A stretch of 31,134 nucleotides of DNA, from contig JBAXRO010000020.1 of NCBI GenBank assembly GCA_037131165.1, forward strand, positions 1 to 31,134, written 5' to 3'. Positions within the stretch are counted from its first letter, which is position 1. Every line of letters starts with the position of its first letter. A program made the translations under genes and the position numbers. Shown here piece by piece: positions 6,049-14,069 of this stretch. A model generated the notes under the pieces. That model worked only from the letters and a program-made list of their open reading frames with translations. It was not told the DNA's origin and made no database searches. This DNA comes from WLNJ01 sp037131165. Its GTDB lineage: Bacteria; Actinomycetota; Thermoleophilia; Solirubrobacterales; Solirubrobacteraceae.

Positions 6049-8547
6049 TCAGCTGTAGCTTGCCCCGTGATCGCTAAAGACCTTCTCGATCTCGTCCTGG
6101 CTGTTGACTGATGCCAGCGCCTTGCGGACAGTCTCCTCGGTTAGGTCGAGCATGCGGTATTCACCGGTTGATGCCTTGATCACACTGATGATTCGTTGAT
6201 ACTCCCCGCCGTGCGCCTCGGCGTAACTCGCCAGACCTCGAAGCTTGGGTCCGGCATCGCCGAGGTGGTGCCCGTGGGGATCGACAATGCTCGCACGGAG
6301 TTTCCCCTTGGAGTCCTTGTGGAAGAACACGAAATCCGGGAACATCTTCGTGAACTGACCCTCGGCCCTTTCAACGGGCACCGTCAGGGCCCGCTGGCCG
6401 CCGATCGGGTTTCGGTACCAGGCAACGAAGCCGGGACGGTCCATCTCAAGCTTCAACGCATGCGCCTCCCACTCGCCGAGCTTCTTCGGAGCGTAGAGCC
6501 CGTCAGCGTCCGCGAACAGGTGGCTCTCGAAAGACGGTTCGTCGCCAACCTTCGGCATCGTGATCACCGACGGGAGACCCGGGTTGACTCTCTCCGGCTC
6601 TCGCGCCATCGCCCGGATCTCGGCGTACTTCGCCTTCTTGTCCTCCGAAAGGGCCGCGATCTCATTGCCATAAGAACTGAGCCATTGGGCCACCCTGTCT
6701 TGCGCCTCGGCTTCAACTTTCGCGACAGCATCGAGATCATTCGAGAGCGCGATGACGAGGATCTTCGCGTCATAGGGATCATCCGCTTCATTCATCACTC
6801 GCCACCCCCAGTAGTGGTCGGCAAGACCATCCCTGAATCGCTGTGCGGCTGACCTGAACATTCGGTCGACATCTCCGGTGTCTGTCTGAACATGCAGGTC
6901 CTTCTCGCCACCGTCTAAGTCTTGGCCGAAGACGTCAACTTCGAGCACGCTGACTACGGCGGTTTCTACTTCAGTCACAGCGGCTTCGAGAGTCCCGTCG
7001 GCCTCGAGCCGTTTTCGCTCTGCCTCCAAGACGGAAACCAACATCTCATCGGCATTAGAGATCGCGTCGCTCAGGAGCTCGTCACCAACCAGCAACGAGG
7101 CCATACGGTGAAGGCGTTTCACCTGTGAACGATGCACAGGACCAGGAACGACATACGAGGTAAGGCTCTCGAACAGCTCGAAAGTCTTCTTGGGCAACGA
7201 CTTGTTACGCACCGCATCGACGGAGTTGATCTCAACGTCAGTCGGGGGCCCTTCGTCAGACTCCAGGCGTGCCTTCACCGCCTTCACTGCAGCCGAATCA
7301 AACTGCGGCAGGTAGAGAAGTACCCGGTTGAGCGCTTCGTCCGACTCGACACGCCGCGCGAGCGGAGATCGAACCATCCGTCCGATTAGCTGGGCTATGT
7401 AGGTGTCGTCCTTCGCGACTCTTAGGGACAACATAACCTCGGCCCGAGGGCAGTCCCAGCCGGTAGTCAACGCCTCCTTGAAGAGCACCACCCGGACTGT
7501 TGGATGGTCATGAATGTCTTGTGGGGCAACGTACTTCACAGTGTGGGAGCCGAACTCTTCAGCTGTGTGGCTTTGGAGAGAATGTGCAATGGCGTCACCC
7601 TCAAGGACGTCCCACTCCTCCTTGCAGACATCTAGGATCGCGGCCACTTCATCCTCACCCTCGGGCGGTATCTGAATGACCATCGCTGGCCGCACTGGAG
7701 GCTCACCCTCGGCTTCGGTGTAGGCGAGCCATGATGAGTCGACCGCCTTGAATGCCTTCACCGCTTCACGGATGAGTGTGTCTTTGATGAATTGGCCCTC
7801 GCCGCGAGCGTGGATCGACAGAACGTCCTTGATCAAGCCGCTCGCCTTGACCTGCTCAACGGAGACGGGGACCTTGTAGAGGGTTCGCTGCGGTGTAGCG
7901 ACTCCCATCTCCTCCTCGAACCTCTTTGGTGTCGCCGAGATTCCTACGACGACTGGGGACGGCGGAATGACACCTCCTTCGCCTGAAACCAGCCTTTGCG
8001 CGATTGTCTGCTGCGTGGCCGGGCGCTGCTTCGCACCCCGATGAGCCTCATCACGAACGAGGTAGTAGTGCCCTCTCGCGTTCTCGATGGTCGCTGAGAT
8101 CGTCTGCCAAATCGTGAACTTACGACCTCCCTCCGCGGACTTCACCAAGAGCGAGGACTTGGCGAGCCGCTGGATGTTCAGGAAGTAGACCTTGCCCCTA
8201 TCGAACTCCGGTTGATCGAAGCCTTCATCCACGATTACAAGCTGACCAGGCTGGATCTTCTCGGAGGCCTCAAGAATCTTCTTCCGAGTCTGCTGGTTCA
8301 GGCTTGGATCGTCAGTGAGCCAGACAAAGACCGCCTCAGGGTCAGCGGGCTGATTGCCCTCGCTATCGCCATAGAGAACTTGTTCGATGGCTGCGGCAGC
8401 AATCACAGTCTTACCTGACCCAGTAGGCGCTGAAAGGGAAATGGCGGAATGGAGTCCTTCATCGTGAAAATTGCGATTTGCGACCCGCAATCCCTGAAGG
8501 ATCTTGATCACTGCCTCTTCTTGGTAGTCCTTTAGCTCGAACTTCAT
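6049..8547 (-). CDS. res: Type III-like restriction subunit: SF2 helicase with C-terminal nuclease-like domain (Res)
   Basis: The 832-residue protein is a superfamily 2 translocase/helicase. Walker A is APTGSGKT (40-47), motif II is DEAH (166-169), motif III includes SAT (204-206), and motif VI lies in QLIGRMVRSPLARR. A long middle region follows. Near the C-terminus FPDFVFF (PD at 737-738) and ASIVDPHGHH (Asp756) fit a PD-(D/E)XK-type nuclease core in which the usual Lys is His758. It overlaps the upstream methyltransferase gene by 4 bp (stop TGA inside ATGA), so the two form an operon and probably one enzyme that translocates along and cuts unmethylated DNA. It is somewhat shorter than classical Res proteins of about 950-1000 residues. 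Confidence 0.85.
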   Translation of the reverse strand: MKFELKDYQEEAVIKILQGLRVANRNFHDEGLHSAISLSAPTGSGKTVIAAAAIEQVLYGDSEGNQPADPEAVFVWLTDDPSLNQQTRKKILEASEKIQPGQLVIVDEGFDQPEFDRGKVYFLNIQRLAKSSLLVKSAEGGRKFTIWQTISATIENARGHYYLVRDEAHRGAKQRPATQQTIAQRLVSGEGGVIPPSPVVVGISATPKRFEEEMGVATPQRTLYKVPVSVEQVKASGLIKDVLSIHARGEGQFIKDTLIREAVKAFKAVDSSWLAYTEAEGEPPVRPAMVIQIPPEGEDEVAAILDVCKEEWDVLEGDAIAHSLQSHTAEEFGSHTVKYVAPQDIHDHPTVRVVLFKEALTTGWDCPRAEVMLSLRVAKDDTYIAQLIGRMVRSPLARRVESDEALNRVLLYLPQFDSAAVKAVKARLESDEGPPTDVEINSVDAVRNKSLPKKTFELFESLTSYVVPGPVHRSQVKRLHRMASLLVGDELLSDAISNADEMLVSVLEAERKRLEADGTLEAAVTEVETAVVSVLEVDVFGQDLDGGEKDLHVQTDTGDVDRMFRSAAQRFRDGLADHYWGWRVMNEADDPYDAKILVIALSNDLDAVAKVEAEAQDRVAQWLSSYGNEIAALSEDKKAKYAEIRAMAREPERVNPGLPSVITMPKVGDEPSFESHLFADADGLYAPKKLGEWEAHALKLEMDRPGFVAWYRNPIGGQRALTVPVERAEGQFTKMFPDFVFFHKDSKGKLRASIVDPHGHHLGDAGPKLRGLASYAEAHGGEYQRIISVIKASTGEYRMLDLTEETVRKALASVNSQDEIEKVFSDHGASYS

Positions 8548-10670
8548 GAGATTCCCCTGGTGTTGATCGCGAACGAGGTCAAGTAGGCCTCGTAGAGCCT
8601 CATCGGTTCAACGGCGGAGGGCAATTCAGCCGCAACGCGCTGAAAGACCGCGTCGGAATCCGTCACGACAAACGCGTGGGTGGCCTCTTCCTCCTCCTGA
8701 ACCGCCTCGACAAACTCGGGCCAGTTGTCGGGCTCAAACAGAACGCCGTACCTTCCACCCTCAGGCATCGACCACGGTCCGTCGATCTTGTCGACCCTTG
8801 GCCCAACGGCCCCGGCCTTGAGCCAAAGGATCGGCGCGACCGCAGAGAACGCCGCGTTCAGCTTGACAGCGTCCTTGTCTTCATAGGTGAGTTCGAAGAA
8901 CTCGACGTTTTCCTCAAACCCATCGCTGAAGGGGAACTCGTCTCGGAACCGATAGCTCCCCTCGACAGGTTTCCCATCGGGAGTCTTCCCTGTGACAGCG
9001 GCTGTGATTCGTGGTCTCGTCACGTACTCGAAGATGCCTCGACTCTTCCACTCAGGGTCCGAGGGCCAATGCCCAGCTTCTCTCAGGGCCTCCGCCTCTT
9101 CTTCGGAGACTTCGTTGTTCGTAATGCTGATAGAGGTTCGCCGACCACTGTCCTCATGGTTGAGTCTGAAGACGGCGTGTCCGGTTGTCCCGGAGCCCGC
9201 GAAGAAGTCAAGGACAATCGCATCAGGGTTTCCGCCGATGTAGTAACGCAAGGCATCCTCGACCATGTAGAGAGACTTTGGGAACGGGAACTGCCGTCCG
9301 GGAAGGAAATTGGGCAGCAGGCGAGATCCGTGCTCGCGAGCGCTGTACGCGCCGTTAGTCCAGAGCGTCTTCCCGAGAATTGTTCGCTCTGCGTCATCGG
9401 AGTTCCTAACGATGAGAGCGCCGTGGTCGTCACGTCCGTCTACCACGAGCTCGCCGTTTTCGATTGCCTTCATGTCGCCCTTACCGAGGAAGTAGAGCCC
9501 CCAACGCCCGGTGTTCTTCTTTCGGGTCCCGATGCGAATTCGGCCCTCCTCCAGGTACTTGCGGAACGTGGGCGGCGATAGCTGCCAGCAAGCCTCTGAT
9601 CCATCTTTCTTCAAGGGCCACTGGGCAACGCATCCCTTGGGAGGCTTCTCAGCAGACTGGCGATCTACCCCTAGCGGGACTGAATCACCACAGCCGACAA
9701 TCGTGCCTTTCTCCTCGTGGATATAGACGGGAAAGAACTTCTCCTTCGTGTCCTGTCTTCGAGAGTTTCCACCGGACCGCTGGAACGCTGACCAGCGAAA
9801 CGGCTTTGCGTTGCCGTCCTCGTCCTTGAACTTCGAGGTCCCGGGGGTCGTGTCGGTTGTAGTGCGACTCGGACGTGCTGCCCCGATGTGCACGAAGAAG
9901 AGGTGCTCCTCAACCCGCGAGAACTGGTCGATGATGGTTGCGCCCGCCGGGTTGATCATCGCGGTAACCATCTGAATCTTGCTCGACGGGAATAGCCCCT
10001 CGAGGAGAAGCGCCAACCTATGAACCTCGTTTTCGTCGATGGAGACTATGAGCACAGATGCTGATGGGCGAAGCAGTCGCCGAGCCACCCTCAGGCGGCG
10101 CTCCATCATCGCGAGCCATTTGCTGTGGCGATAGCGATCATCCGAGTTCACGTAATCGTTGTTGTATTTCCAGTCCCTAGCGCCGGTGTTGTACGGGGGG
10201 TCGATGAAAATCGCGTCAACCTGGCCCTCATGCGTGAAGAGAAGGGTCTCCAGTGCGTGGAAGTTCTCCGCGTTGATCACGCTGTGATAGGGCCGATCTC
10301 CGCCTCCGTCCAGCCGAGCCACACTCCTCAGTCCCGGGAAAATTGGATCGCCAAACCGTCTGACGGCGACCAGTCCCCGCATGTCGAACTCGCCGGTGAC
10401 GATCTTCCCGTCTTCCGCCACCCGCCGCAGACTTGCCGTGTTGCCCTTGACACTCAAGACCTTCCATTCCGGACCATCGGGCGCTGTCCGCTCGCATACC
10501 GTGACGCCTCGTCGAATTGGATGCCCGAAGAGCTGGACTCGCTCGGGCATGTGGCGCTCGAAGACGAGTCCTAGGGATTGATTGCCACGCAGCGGGGTTA
10601 GCTCGCGTTCAATGTCCGCCCGAAGCGCCGGATCCTCGATGCGGGCGAGAAGATCGTCAAGGGCCGCCAA
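8544..10670 (-). CDS. mod: Type III-like beta-class DNA methyltransferase (Mod)
   Basis: The 708-residue protein carries the catalytic motif DPPY (157-160, in IDPPYNTG) before the S-adenosylmethionine-binding motif DFFAGSGTT (488-496). This order defines beta-class amino-methyltransferases, which include Mod subunits of type III systems. The roughly 325 residues between them, containing Cys- and Trp-rich stretches, probably hold the target recognition domain. The N-terminal 120 residues (ALDDLLARIEDPALRADIER and onward) form a separate helical/beta domain. The start is a TTG at 10668-10670; a TAG stands immediately before it in frame, and GAAGGGA lies about ten bases upstream. It is the first gene of the mod-res operon and diverges from the MerR-type regulator, which is a plausible controller of the system. 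Confidence 0.88.
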   Translation of the reverse strand: MAALDDLLARIEDPALRADIERELTPLRGNQSLGLVFERHMPERVQLFGHPIRRGVTVCERTAPDGPEWKVLSVKGNTASLRRVAEDGKIVTGEFDMRGLVAVRRFGDPIFPGLRSVARLDGGGDRPYHSVINAENFHALETLLFTHEGQVDAIFIDPPYNTGARDWKYNNDYVNSDDRYRHSKWLAMMERRLRVARRLLRPSASVLIVSIDENEVHRLALLLEGLFPSSKIQMVTAMINPAGATIIDQFSRVEEHLFFVHIGAARPSRTTTDTTPGTSKFKDEDGNAKPFRWSAFQRSGGNSRRQDTKEKFFPVYIHEEKGTIVGCGDSVPLGVDRQSAEKPPKGCVAQWPLKKDGSEACWQLSPPTFRKYLEEGRIRIGTRKKNTGRWGLYFLGKGDMKAIENGELVVDGRDDHGALIVRNSDDAERTILGKTLWTNGAYSAREHGSRLLPNFLPGRQFPFPKSLYMVEDALRYYIGGNPDAIVLDFFAGSGTTGHAVFRLNHEDSGRRTSISITNNEVSEEEAEALREAGHWPSDPEWKSRGIFEYVTRPRITAAVTGKTPDGKPVEGSYRFRDEFPFSDGFEENVEFFELTYEDKDAVKLNAAFSAVAPILWLKAGAVGPRVDKIDGPWSMPEGGRYGVLFEPDNWPEFVEAVQEEEEATHAFVVTDSDAVFQRVAAELPSAVEPMRLYEAYLTSFAINTRGIS

Positions 10671-10787
10671 CTAGTGACGTCCCTTCAGGCTCTGGAGATG
10701 GCGGGCGGCAACGGACACCGCTGGCACTCTATTTGGTGAGTGTTGAGAAGCGGATTCAGAGGGCAACGCGGTCTCCTGAACCGAGCG

Positions 10788-10811
10788 AAACTGAACACCG
10801 CCGTTCAGTTT
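10788..10811. promoter_or_regulatory. Perfect 9-bp palindromic operator, 6-bp spacer
   Basis: AAACTGAAC and GTTCAGTTT form perfect inverted arms around ACCGCC. The site ends 14 bp before the ATG of the regulator gene and lies between the regulator and the divergent mod-res operon. It spans the region expected for the -35 element and spacer of the regulator's promoter, the usual position for MerR-type operators. It is probably the binding site of the regulator next to it, which is an inference. Confidence 0.65.
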
Positions 10812-10813
10812 GT

Positions 10814-10819
10814 TAGTCT
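10814..10819 (+). promoter_or_regulatory. Candidate -10 box of the regulator gene
   Basis: TAGTCT lies 6 nt before the ATG at 10826, directly next to the palindrome. With a 17-bp spacer the -35 position would fall on CTGAAC inside the left palindrome arm, so bound regulator would overlap the promoter. No ribosome binding site is present, which suggests a leaderless mRNA. Confidence 0.4.
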
Positions 10820-10825
10820 CGTCAG

Positions 10826-11590
10826 ATGCCCGTTGAGTCGGATGATCAGGCTCCTTACTCCGCCGGAGATGTGCGCCGTGCCACCGGACTCTCTTCCAGA
10901 CAGCTAAACGACTGGGACAAGCGAGGAGCCCTTCCCCACGAGCGCGAGGGGGAAGCAGGCTGGAGGCGCTTCACGATGCGCGAGATCTTCGTTCTGATGG
11001 TGCTCGCCGAGATGCGGAAGCGGTTCGGTGTACCCGTCGAGAAGCTAAAGGTGGCGAAGGACTGGATGCTTCAAGACGAGGCCAACCACCTCGCAGCGGC
11101 GGTGCAGATGATGGGTGCGTTAGGAGTCGATGTCTGGATCCTGACCGACTTCGAGTCGACCTTCATGATGGACTCCGACCTTGAGATTCAAGGGCTCTTT
11201 GGCATGGGCGTAGCCGGTGCTGGGGTTGACGGGTACGTGGTCCTGAAGGTCAACACGATCGTCAACAAGCTCTTGGGCGCTCTTGAGGAGCCGACCGAGC
11301 TCGAGAATCACGGTCTGGGCTACAAGCTTCTGGCTGACTGGCGCTCGAACGCCCTAGCCCTCACACCGGTCGAGAAGCAAGTTCTTCAGCTTCTACGAGA
11401 GGGACACTACGACTCGATCGAGATCACCCTCCGGAACGGCGAGGTCGAGCGAATCAGAAAGTCCAAGAGGATCGATGCGACCACACGTGTCGGAGACCTG
11501 ATCAAGTCAAACGACTACCAGCAGATCAGACTCAACGTCCAGGACGGACAGGTTGTCCTGCTGGAACAAGCGGTGACCGAGAAGCCATGA
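10826..11590 (+). CDS. MerR-like regulator with two C-terminal YezD/DUF2292-like repeats
   Basis: The protein has 254 residues. Residues 11-75 (YSAGDVRRATGLSSRQLNDW, then GWRRFTMREIFVLMVL) form a MerR-like winged HTH. Residues 76-178 form a middle region of unknown function. Two related units follow: 181-216 with HYDSIEITLRNGEVERIRKS, and 223-251 with DYQQIRLNVQDGQVVLLEQ. Both have the pattern Y-x-x-I-x-(I/L)-x-(L/V)-x-x-G-x-V of the small YezD/DUF2292 proteins; that link is by eye. The gene diverges from mod-res across 155 bp holding a perfect palindrome, so it probably controls itself and perhaps the methyltransferase operon. It is not a typical C-protein of R-M systems. HTH assignment is firm; the repeat assignment is moderate. 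Confidence 0.7.
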   Translation: MPVESDDQAPYSAGDVRRATGLSSRQLNDWDKRGALPHEREGEAGWRRFTMREIFVLMVLAEMRKRFGVPVEKLKVAKDWMLQDEANHLAAAVQMMGALGVDVWILTDFESTFMMDSDLEIQGLFGMGVAGAGVDGYVVLKVNTIVNKLLGALEEPTELENHGLGYKLLADWRSNALALTPVEKQVLQLLREGHYDSIEITLRNGEVERIRKSKRIDATTRVGDLIKSNDYQQIRLNVQDGQVVLLEQAVTEKP

Positions 11591-11731
11591 TTCCAAACGT
11601 TGGCGAGCGTCACTGCAGCGGTGAGGGAAGCTCTCCCAGCCGATCATCTGAACATTTCGACGGAGGTGACAGGAGAGACCTGAGCCGACGCCTATCGCTG
11701 CGACTTCCTTGGTTGCGGTGGAGGAGTTCTC

Positions 11732-11884
11732 ATGCTCTCAATAACCGACTGTCGACGAATCTTGGGAGGGGCTGAGGCCTTGACCGACGAGCAGATCAAG
11801 ACCCTTCGAGACCACCTGTATGAGTTGGCAGCGCTCGCTTTGGCCTGTTCCAAGCCTCAACCTGACACAGAGGCGGCCTCCTGA
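11732..11884 (+). CDS. 50-residue ORF coupled to the serine recombinase gene
   Basis: An ATG at 11732 with a good GGAGGAG site 5-6 bases upstream opens a 50-residue frame. It begins MLSITDCRRILGGAEAL, continues TDEQIKTLRDHLYELAALAL, and ends with TGA at 11882-11884. The recombinase ATG follows after only 2 bp, so translation is probably coupled. The protein has an N-terminal segment, then an amphipathic helix of the type LRxxLYxLAxLAL. Short ORFs of this character often stand just before recombinase genes in actinobacterial elements (recalled, not searched). It may be an accessory or control protein for recombination. The ribosome binding site and the tight spacing make it likely to be real. 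Confidence 0.65.
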   Translation: MLSITDCRRILGGAEALTDEQIKTLRDHLYELAALALACSKPQPDTEAAS

Positions 11885-11886
11885 CG

Positions 11887-13410
11887 ATGAACGATGCCGT
11901 CATCTACATACGCGTAAGCACCCAGGAGCAAGTCTCGAATCATTCGCTGGACAGCCAAGAGCGCCTATGTCGCGACTACTGCCGAGCCCATTCGATGCAG
12001 GTCACCCGAGTGTTCAGAGAGGAAGGCGAGTCAGCCAAGACAGCAAATCGGCCGGTCCTCCAAGAGATGCTCGAGTTCCTTCGGACATCGGGTCCTCAGC
12101 TCGGAATAACCACCCTTGTTGTGCTTCAGGTCAACCGGCTCGCTCGCAATACCGGGGACCACGCGATGATCCGCTACCAGCTGCAGAAGGCAGGGATTCG
12201 GATCCGCGCCGTGCAGGAGAACATCGACGAGACCCCTGAGGGCATGCTCGTGGAGAACCTCATGGCGTCATTCGCACAGTTCGACAATGACACTCGGGCT
12301 AGGCGCACCAGGACAGGCATGCTGGAGGCGCTGCACAAGGGCAGGTGGCTGTGGAGGCCTCCGCTGGGCTACAAGACCCCCTCAAGAGCGGAGGGAGCTC
12401 CGAGCCTTGAACCGCATCCAGAGCTGGGGCCGATTGTTCGTGAGGTCTTCGAGTTCGCTGCCAGAGGAGGCCACAGCAAGGCCGACGCAAGGAACTACGC
12501 CACGTCGCTGGGACTTCTCGCGGGCACCGGAAAGCCTCTGAGTCCTGAACGCTTCAACTCGCTCCTCCGCAATCGGATCTACTTCGGGTGGATGGTCTCC
12601 GAATCACTCGAGTTCGAGGGTTGGGGTGACTTCGAGCCGCTCGTGTCGCAAGAGCTATTTGAGCGGGCACAGGTGGCGACAGCCACCAACCGAGCACAGA
12701 CCCCCAGCTACCGGACTGAGAACCCGGACTTTCCTCTTAGACGTGTCGTCAGGTGTCCTTCATGCGATCGCCCCCTCACTGGAAGCTGGTCAACCGGACG
12801 CACGAAGAAGTACCCGTACTACCGATGCCCGAACTCGAGATGCCGCGTGAACATCAAGCGTCAGGACCTTGAGGCTCAATTCGTCGAGTTCCTAGAAGAG
12901 GAATCGATTCCTCAGGGAACATTCGAACTCTTCGATGCCATCGTGCGGGACTCTGTGGAAGCGCAAAAGAGGATCTCGGCCTCGCAGGATGTTCGCCTCG
13001 CCAAGAAGCTGGCAGACATCGAATCTAAGAAGCAGCGGCTACTCGACGCGTTCATCCACCAGGAGCTAATCGACAAGGACACCTACCAAGGACAGATAGC
13101 GCGGCTGAGTAGCGAGGAGTCGAAGATCCAGTCCCAGCTGGCGACAAACGCCGAATCCGCGATCGATGTCAATGCGTGTCTCGCCTTCGGCCAAGGCTTG
13201 CTGACAGACCTACCCGAGTGTTGGAACCGACTGGAACCCCAGGTCCGGCCGCGATTCGTCGCTGCCATGTACCCAGAGGGCCTAGTCATTCGAGACCAAA
13301 AGATTGGAACCGCCCAAATCCCTTGGCACAGGCTGGGATCGGACGGTTCCGGTACATCTGATTCAAGATTGGTACCCCCACGGGGAATCGAACCCCGGCT
13401 ACCAGGTTGA
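11887..13410 (+). CDS. Large serine recombinase (integrase of the island)
   Basis: The 507-residue protein has all parts of a large serine integrase. The resolvase-type catalytic domain includes Ser11 in YIRVSTQEQ, and the family signature VVLQVNRLARN. A recombinase domain follows at about 155-270. A zinc ribbon carries Cys290, Cys293, Cys314 and Cys319 (CPSCDRPLTG ... YRCPNSRC). A coiled coil spans about 355-420. It would cut and join island and chromosomal attachment sites through a phosphoserine link. The ATG at 11887 lies 2 bp after a 50-residue ORF. The last 12 residues (VPPRGIEPRLPG) are encoded by the antisense strand of tRNA-Glu, so the gene runs into the chromosomal tRNA and its natural end before integration was probably different. 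Confidence 0.9.
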   Translation: MNDAVIYIRVSTQEQVSNHSLDSQERLCRDYCRAHSMQVTRVFREEGESAKTANRPVLQEMLEFLRTSGPQLGITTLVVLQVNRLARNTGDHAMIRYQLQKAGIRIRAVQENIDETPEGMLVENLMASFAQFDNDTRARRTRTGMLEALHKGRWLWRPPLGYKTPSRAEGAPSLEPHPELGPIVREVFEFAARGGHSKADARNYATSLGLLAGTGKPLSPERFNSLLRNRIYFGWMVSESLEFEGWGDFEPLVSQELFERAQVATATNRAQTPSYRTENPDFPLRRVVRCPSCDRPLTGSWSTGRTKKYPYYRCPNSRCRVNIKRQDLEAQFVEFLEEESIPQGTFELFDAIVRDSVEAQKRISASQDVRLAKKLADIESKKQRLLDAFIHQELIDKDTYQGQIARLSSEESKIQSQLATNAESAIDVNACLAFGQGLLTDLPECWNRLEPQVRPRFVAAMYPEGLVIRDQKIGTAQIPWHRLGSDGSGTSDSRLVPPRGIEPRLPG

Positions 13411-13444
13411 AAACCTGGCGTGCTAACCGCTACACCATGGGGGC
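13373..13444 (-). tRNA. tRNA-Glu (anticodon TTC)
   Basis: On the minus strand the cloverleaf is complete. The acceptor GCCCCCA pairs with TGGGGGT (G1-U72 wobble), the D-arm contains GTAGCGGTTAGCAC, the anticodon stem is CCAGG/CCTGG around loop TTTTCAA (anticodon TTC, reading GAA), and the T-arm is CGGGG TTCGATT CCCCG. The discriminator is A, and the chromosome also reads CCA at 13370-13372. The 3' half overlaps the end of the serine recombinase gene on the other strand, marking this tRNA as the right border of the island. TAAACT at 13464-13469 (minus strand) is a possible -10 box. Confidence 0.95.
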
Positions 13445-13503
13445 GGGCAGTTGCGAGCGCAAGAGTTTATTCGCCGCGCGGATCCGAGGCTGCCGCGAGC
13501 CGC

Positions 13504-13974
13504 TCAGAGGTTGAGGAAGACGATCGACCAGTTGAGGACGGTCGCGAACGAGACCCAGGCGGCGTAGGGGACGAGCAGCGCGCCGGCAACCGGACGGACA
13601 GCACAGGCGGTCCGCACGAGCCAGACGCACGACGCGAGCAGAAGCAGGATCTCCACTCCCGCGAGCCAGGGCAGCTCGACGCCGAAGAACAGCGGGGTCC
13701 ACGCCGCGTTCAGCGCGATGTTGACTGCGAACACCCTGCCGACCAGACCGCGGTCCGCGCCGGGTGCAGTCAGGCAGAGCACGAGCGAGACCGCGATCGA
13801 GATGTAGAGAGTCGTCCAGACCGGCCCGAACCACGAATCGGGTGGCTGCCAGGACGGCTTTTCCAGTCCATCGAGGAAGCTCGTGGCGGAAGGATCGGTC
13901 GAGCCGCCGTGGAGGAGCACCGCCATCCCGCTGGCCGCGGCAACGAAGACGGCTGCTGCGACGAGTGTGTTCAA
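13504..13974 (-). CDS. tspO: TspO/MBR-family membrane protein
   Basis: This 156-residue protein has five predicted membrane segments and the family landmarks. KPSWQPPDSWFGPVWTTLY (39-57) matches the conserved first loop, NIALNAAWTPLFF (85-97) the middle motif, and ALLVPYAAWVSFATVLNWS (132-150) the C-terminal helix. TspO proteins bind porphyrins and other hydrophobic ligands and are linked to tetrapyrrole and stress responses in bacteria. The start is a TTG at 13972-13974, with a G-rich AGGGGG sequence just upstream. It lies between the tRNA-Glu (same strand) and the divergent tRNA-Lys. Family assignment is firm; the ligand is unknown. Confidence 0.9.
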   Translation of the reverse strand: MNTLVAAAVFVAAASGMAVLLHGGSTDPSATSFLDGLEKPSWQPPDSWFGPVWTTLYISIAVSLVLCLTAPGADRGLVGRVFAVNIALNAAWTPLFFGVELPWLAGVEILLLLASCVWLVRTACAVRPVAGALLVPYAAWVSFATVLNWSIVFLNL

Positions 13975-14010
13975 CCGCCCCCTGTCGGAACCCTACCCTC
14001 GTCCGCGCGG

Positions 14011-14039
14011 TTCGACACCCACCTCAGCGAGCCTAGCTG
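14011..14039 (+). promoter_or_regulatory. Promoter of tRNA-Lys
   Basis: TTCGAC (14011-14016) and TAGCTG (14034-14039) are separated by 17 bp and stand 30 bp before the tRNA-Lys 5' end. Spacing and resemblance to the housekeeping consensus make a -35/-10 pair plausible. Confidence 0.45.
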
Positions 14040-14069
14040 CCGCCGAGCGCCTGTGAGACCATCGCAGAT

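Noticed and set aside
11587..11775. A 62-codon ORF overlapping the regulator stop by ATGA
   Set aside because: The product is Arg/Ser-rich with no helix pattern, and it collides with the better-supported 50-codon ORF starting at 11732 in another frame.
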